Below the pieces are notes generated by a model. That model did no database searches and was not told where the DNA came from. It was given only the letters and a program-made list of their open reading frames with translations. Both the position numbers and the translations under genes were made by a program. A DNA stretch of 64,000 nt from Mesorhizobium sp. B2-7-2 (GTDB taxonomy: Bacteria > Pseudomonadota > Alphaproteobacteria > Rhizobiales > Rhizobiaceae), in contig NZ_VFTZ01000016.1 in NCBI RefSeq assembly GCF_006440775.1, positions 1-64,000 of the forward strand, read 5' to 3'. Shown one piece after another: positions 61,570-64,000 of the stretch. Position 1 is the stretch's first letter. Each line of letters opens with the position of its first letter.

Positions 61570-61932
61570 CTACGACATGGTGCGATCGCCTACCAACCGG
61601 CTCGCAAGTTCGACCAGATGCCGGATCGGCGCAGGCTTCGGCAGAAAAGGCGCGCCATGGAAGACAGGCGACTGGAAGGCCGGATCGTAGCCCGAATGGA
61701 CGACGAAAGGCACACCCGCTTCCTTGAGGCGAGCGGCGGCGGCCCCCCGTTGGCCGTCGAGCAATTGGATGTCGATGATGGCCAGATCGGGCTGGTTGTC
61801 GTCCAGCCAGGTCGCGGCTGCCCGTTCCGAGGCCACGCAGGCCACCTCGAAGCCGAGCGCTTTTAAGCCATCCGCCACATCGCAAGCGATCAGATATTCG
61901 TCTTCAATGATCAGTGCCAGGGGCGCTTGCAT
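61570..61932 (-). CDS. Single-domain response regulator
   Basis: A 120-residue receiver starting at MQAPLALIIEDEYLIACDV with AGAGGAG six bases upstream. Phospho-Asp in LAIIDIQLLDG (~54), Ser in PFVVHSGYDP and Lys in FLPKPAPIRHL. The motif PFVVHSGYD is a variant of the FATGUY form, with Ser replacing Thr. It is convergent with the plus-strand receiver gene, 11 bases apart, so three genes for phosphotransfer are packed in 57.5-62 kb. Confidence 0.87.
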   Translation of the reverse strand: MQAPLALIIEDEYLIACDVADGLKALGFEVACVASERAAATWLDDNQPDLAIIDIQLLDGQRGAAAARLKEAGVPFVVHSGYDPAFQSPVFHGAPFLPKPAPIRHLVELASRLVGDRTMS

Positions 61933-62502
61933 GACGATCTCCTCTGGCACGCTTACGTCCTCCTGGCAAACGGCTTGTTGTACTCCGCCGGCCAGGGAAG
62001 CGCACGACATTTCGCCCGCAAACGGCTGCGCGACTGCCGATTGGATTCGGGCCGGCTTGGTCCAAGCCTGCGTCCTCGCCCCGGCTGAGTTGGATCACGT
62101 CGAGGTTTGACAAGGCCGCGCGGGCCTCGAACAGGCGAAGAAATTCCGGCCTCAGCCCATCGCCCCGTGCGGCGGCAATCGCGTGCAGGGGCATAAAGGT
62201 CTTTATCGTCCGATCCTTCACAGACTTGCCTCCATCACAATGCGGCGACGGACTTTTCCTGCCTTGCCTCATCGAAAGCGACCGACAAGATTACGTCGCC
62301 GTCGCCGTCGCCGCCGCGAACCCGAACCGCCCAGCGCTCCCGCCGAGCTTCGTCTCCGTATCGAGGATACAAAGCTCCCCTGCTCCCGAAAGTTCCGCCC
62401 GAGTTCAACAATCGACTTGGATAGCCGCGCCTGGCATCCCGCAACGCTCGCGATGAACTCGAAGGCAGCGCCCTGATCGATATCCGTCTTAGTGGCGCGG
62501 TT
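61933..62502. other. Intergenic stretch with an uncertain minus-strand frame
   Basis: A minus-strand frame (61904-62272) contains a plausible stretch (PLHAIAAARGDGLRPEFLRLF and ALSNLDVIQLSRG) but then runs out of phase into the receiver gene as arginine-rich sequence, so I do not call it. GGAAC on the minus strand near 62392 has only a loose -10. No other gene is supported. Confidence 0.35.
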
Positions 62503-62527
62503 GGAACAGCGGGGCCGGAAGCAGGTT
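62503..62527 (+). promoter_or_regulatory. Sigma-EcfG-type promoter for the 62549 gene
   Basis: GGAAC (62503-62507), 17 bases, GTT (62525-62527), 21 bases before the start at 62549. Confidence 0.7.
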
Positions 62528-62548
62528 TGGAAACAAAAGAGGCGCCGA

Positions 62549-62872
62549 ATGTCACCCAACCAACGCACGCCCGCCGAAGCCCGCGGCGAAATCCAGGCCG
62601 GCAGGACGCAGGACAAGACCCCTGGGTTCGACCCTGCGGCGGCACCGCAGGAAACGGATGCCAAGGCCGGCAATGTCCCGACTTCCGCCAAGCCGGTCGA
62701 GCCGCACAAACCGAGCTTCACCAACCAGGCAAGCTTTGCCAACGCGATGCGGCCGCCAGAGAACGCGCCCGGCCTGCAGCCGCGCAGGAACGGCCCGGTG
62801 TTGGTGATCGTGGCGCTGGTCATCCTGGCCGCGGTTGTGTTTCTGCTCGCCGCGATCTTCCGCCAGGTATGA
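62549..62872 (+). CDS. Tail-anchored hydrophilic stress protein
   Basis: A 107-residue protein. The first ~80 residues are hydrophilic and Pro/Ala/Lys-rich (SPNQRTPAEARGEIQAGRTQ; FTNQASFANAMRPPENAPG). A single hydrophobic segment at the C-terminus (VLVIVALVILAAVVFLLAAIF) would insert as a tail anchor with the bulk in the cytosol. GAGG lies six bases before the ATG, just after a stress-type promoter. No family is recognised. Confidence 0.72.
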   Translation: MSPNQRTPAEARGEIQAGRTQDKTPGFDPAAAPQETDAKAGNVPTSAKPVEPHKPSFTNQASFANAMRPPENAPGLQPRRNGPVLVIVALVILAAVVFLLAAIFRQV

Positions 62873-62923
62873 AAGGAACATCGTCCCCCGTCCCAGGTTT
62901 GATAGCGCAAGGAGGTAATTGCG

Positions 62924-63061
62924 ATGCCGCGCTTGAGAAGTTTGTTTCGTCATCTATGGCGCTGGAAAGCACAGCCGACCACGGACCCGTCTCCGGTGGA
63001 CGCCATCGTGCGGCTGCTCCGCGACGCCGAAAAGCAAGGCAGATCCCGGCGTTCGGGATAA
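62924..63061 (+). CDS. Very small basic protein
   Basis: A 45-residue protein that I translated directly: MPRLRSLFRHLWRWKAQPTT, then DPSPVDAIVRLLRDAEKQG and a basic end, stopping at 63059-63061. GGAGG lies eight bases before the ATG, one of the best ribosome sites in the region. The N-terminal helix is amphipathic with Arg/Trp and may sit on the membrane. It follows the 62549 gene by 51 bases. Short length makes the call provisional. Confidence 0.6.
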   Translation: MPRLRSLFRHLWRWKAQPTTDPSPVDAIVRLLRDAEKQGRSRRSG

Positions 63062-63106
63062 TGGCTGAAAGCGTCCCTCGGCTAGCGTCTCCGGCAGTCG
63101 CCGGAG

Positions 63107-63313
63107 TCAGTCCTCGTCATAGATATGCTCGTGGATGATGCCGAGGATCTGCAGCTTCACCGTTTCGCGGGCCTCCGGCCGCACGAAGGGCATTAGAAGG
63201 TCGACCGTCTCCTCCACCCGCCGTGGCAGGTCGGCGCTCGGGTCGCTCAAATAACTGCCATGGGCGTACAGGTTTTCGGTCAGCTTCTTGTTCAGGTCGG
63301 AAAAGAGTCCCAT
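63107..63313 (-). CDS. Small hypothetical helical protein
   Basis: A 68-residue protein starting at MGLFSDLNKKLTENLYAHGS with AAGGAG eight bases upstream (two earlier in-frame ATGs are too close to the site). It continues SADLPRRVEETVDLLMPFV and VKLQILGIIHEHIYDED. The acidic C-terminus with two His could bind metal. No domain known. A stress-type promoter with an 18-base spacer is at 63336-63361. Confidence 0.65.
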   Translation of the reverse strand: MGLFSDLNKKLTENLYAHGSYLSDPSADLPRRVEETVDLLMPFVRPEARETVKLQILGIIHEHIYDED

Positions 63314-63335
63314 AGCCATTGCTCCTTGCTGATCC

Positions 63336-63361
63336 AACAGCCGGAGCGCCTACGCGGTTCC
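63336..63361 (-). promoter_or_regulatory. Sigma-EcfG-type promoter (18-base spacer)
   Basis: Minus strand GGAAC (63361-63357), 18 bases, GTT (63338-63336), 23 bases before the start at 63313. It fits the GGAAC-N18/19-TT form described for Sinorhizobium RpoE2. Confidence 0.5.
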
Positions 63362-63475
63362 CTCTGCCGACGCCATTCGCGAAAACCCTGCGCCGGGGAT
63401 GGCTACAGCCTGACCCCTGCCGCGCGCCGCAGGGCCGCCTCCCCCACGGCGCCATGACGCCAGGTTTTCGGCCTC

Positions 63476-63748
63476 TCAACCTTTCTGGCTGCGCTCGACG
63501 AATTTGTTGAAGCGGCTCGTTCCACCGCTGCCGGCTTCATCCTGATGCAGGAAGGCGAGATCGTTCTCGTCGAAGATGCGGAAGAATTCGTCCCATTCGA
63601 TCGGCTCGAGCGTGTCTTCGGGCTCGCCGAAATCGATGCGCAGAATGCCGCCCTTGCCTTTCGTGCGAACGACAGCCGGCTGGCCATTCCGTTCTTCTAC
63701 CCACTTGCGGATTTCGTCGTGGTTGGTGGTCGTCTTGGCCTCGGACAT
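63476..63748 (-). CDS. Small hypothetical protein, paralogue of 50448-50711
   Basis: A 90-residue protein starting at MSEAKTTTNHDEIRKWVEER with AGGAAA before the ATG. KGGILRIDFGEPEDTLEPIE, then WDEFFRIFDENDLAFLHQD and SRFNKFV align closely with the 50448-50711 product. It is a soluble alpha/beta protein of unknown role, sometimes mislabelled as branching enzyme. Stress-type promoter at 63789-63813. Confidence 0.82.
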   Translation of the reverse strand: MSEAKTTTNHDEIRKWVEERNGQPAVVRTKGKGGILRIDFGEPEDTLEPIEWDEFFRIFDENDLAFLHQDEAGSGGTSRFNKFVERSQKG

Positions 63749-63788
63749 GGACTTTTCCTTTCTGCAGCGGGGGCCGATGAGCGGTCCT

Positions 63789-63813
63789 AACGGCAGCCAA
63801 CAGGCAATGTTCC
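63789..63813 (-). promoter_or_regulatory. Sigma-EcfG-type promoter, minus strand of a divergent pair
   Basis: Minus strand GGAAC (63813-63809), 17 bases, GTT (63791-63789), 41 bases before the start at 63748. Confidence 0.7.
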
Positions 63814-63878
63814 AGATGGTGGAACGGCTCCCTGTCGAAGCTGCGGCACCGCCTGCGACGGGAACTTTGTTGAAGCAG

Positions 63879-63903
63879 GGAACAAACCTTTTGCCGCGCA
63901 GTT
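63879..63903 (+). promoter_or_regulatory. Sigma-EcfG-type promoter for the window-end gene
   Basis: GGAAC (63879-63883), 17 bases, GTT (63901-63903), 36 bases before the GTG at 63939. Confidence 0.65.
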
Positions 63904-63938
63904 CGGGGCGCCGAAGCAAAGTCCGCAAGGGAGTCATC

Positions 63939-64000
63939 GTGAAACGTGTATTGGTTACGGGAGGTTGCGGCTTCATTGGCCGCCACGTCGCTCAGGAACT
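63939..64000 (+). CDS. NAD-dependent epimerase/dehydratase family protein (partial, runs off the window)
   Basis: The first 20 codons read VKRVLVTGGCGFIGRHVAQE from a GTG start with GGGAG five bases upstream. TGGxGFIG at the extreme N-terminus is the extended-SDR nucleotide-sugar epimerase/dehydratase motif. The rest lies beyond the window. The stress-type promoter at 63879-63903 directs it. Confidence 0.75.
   Translation, partial: MKRVLVTGGCGFIGRHVAQE

Noticed and set aside
61904-62272. Minus-strand frame upstream of the third receiver gene
   Set aside because: Part of it looks protein-like, but it ends as arginine-rich sequence overlapping the receiver gene in another phase, and no promoter or ribosome site is convincing.

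Overview
The window looks like chromosome of an alphaproteobacterium of the Rhizobiales, most likely Mesorhizobium or a close relative (inference, not a database result). Supporting signs are the high GC, many LysR/GntR-controlled catabolic operons, HWE-type histidine kinases, DUF982/DUF3606/DUF4142/DUF2934 stress proteins, sigma-EcfG-type promoters and rhizobial-style intergenic palindromic repeats. I saw no rRNA, tRNA, CRISPR array or intact transposase.

1-15 kb is mixed metabolism and regulation on both strands: a 2OG-Fe(II) oxygenase, a broken methionine permease gene, an operon of binding protein + divergent DAACS transporter + Asp/Glu-type racemase, anhydro-MurNAc kinase, an Lrp/MFS divergent pair, a methyltransferase, a LysR regulator, a homologue of the cyanobacterial fluorescence recovery protein, and an XRE (MmyB-type) regulator facing an SDR gene. 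15-27 kb holds two GntR-controlled catabolic modules: a ribose-type sugar ABC importer with two dehydrogenases, and an iron alcohol dehydrogenase / aldehyde dehydrogenase / hydrolase operon. Each has an inverted repeat at its divergent promoter region.

27.3-34.4 kb is the most striking block: a minus-strand operon abiEi-abiEii-(archaeo-eukaryotic primase + SF2 helicase)-(SWIM zinc finger + SNF2 helicase). The first three genes overlap by 1-4 bases. It resembles a composite anti-phage or genome-conflict system and is followed upstream by a nearly 500-base AT-rich non-coding stretch. 34.8-40.5 kb is a mosaic of four SDR genes, a LysR gene, a frameshifted SRPBCC gene and the amputated start of an MDR dehydrogenase.

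42-64 kb reads as a general-stress-response island. At least sixteen sites match GGAAC-N17/18-GTT, most of them 15-110 bases upstream of a gene start. They precede small stress proteins, a nucleotidyltransferase/phosphoesterase pair, a CheB gene followed by a giant CheB-CheR-PAS-HWE kinase, and a protein with a receiver domain followed by a sigma-region-2-like domain (the reverse order of PhyR). Single-domain response regulators with PFxFxTGYD motifs and a PAS-HWE kinase lie in the same stretch. A plausible reading is that HWE kinases and receivers feed the NepR-PhyR-EcfG switch, encoded elsewhere, whose sigma factor then transcribes these genes. The core phyR-nepR-ecfG genes are not in the window.
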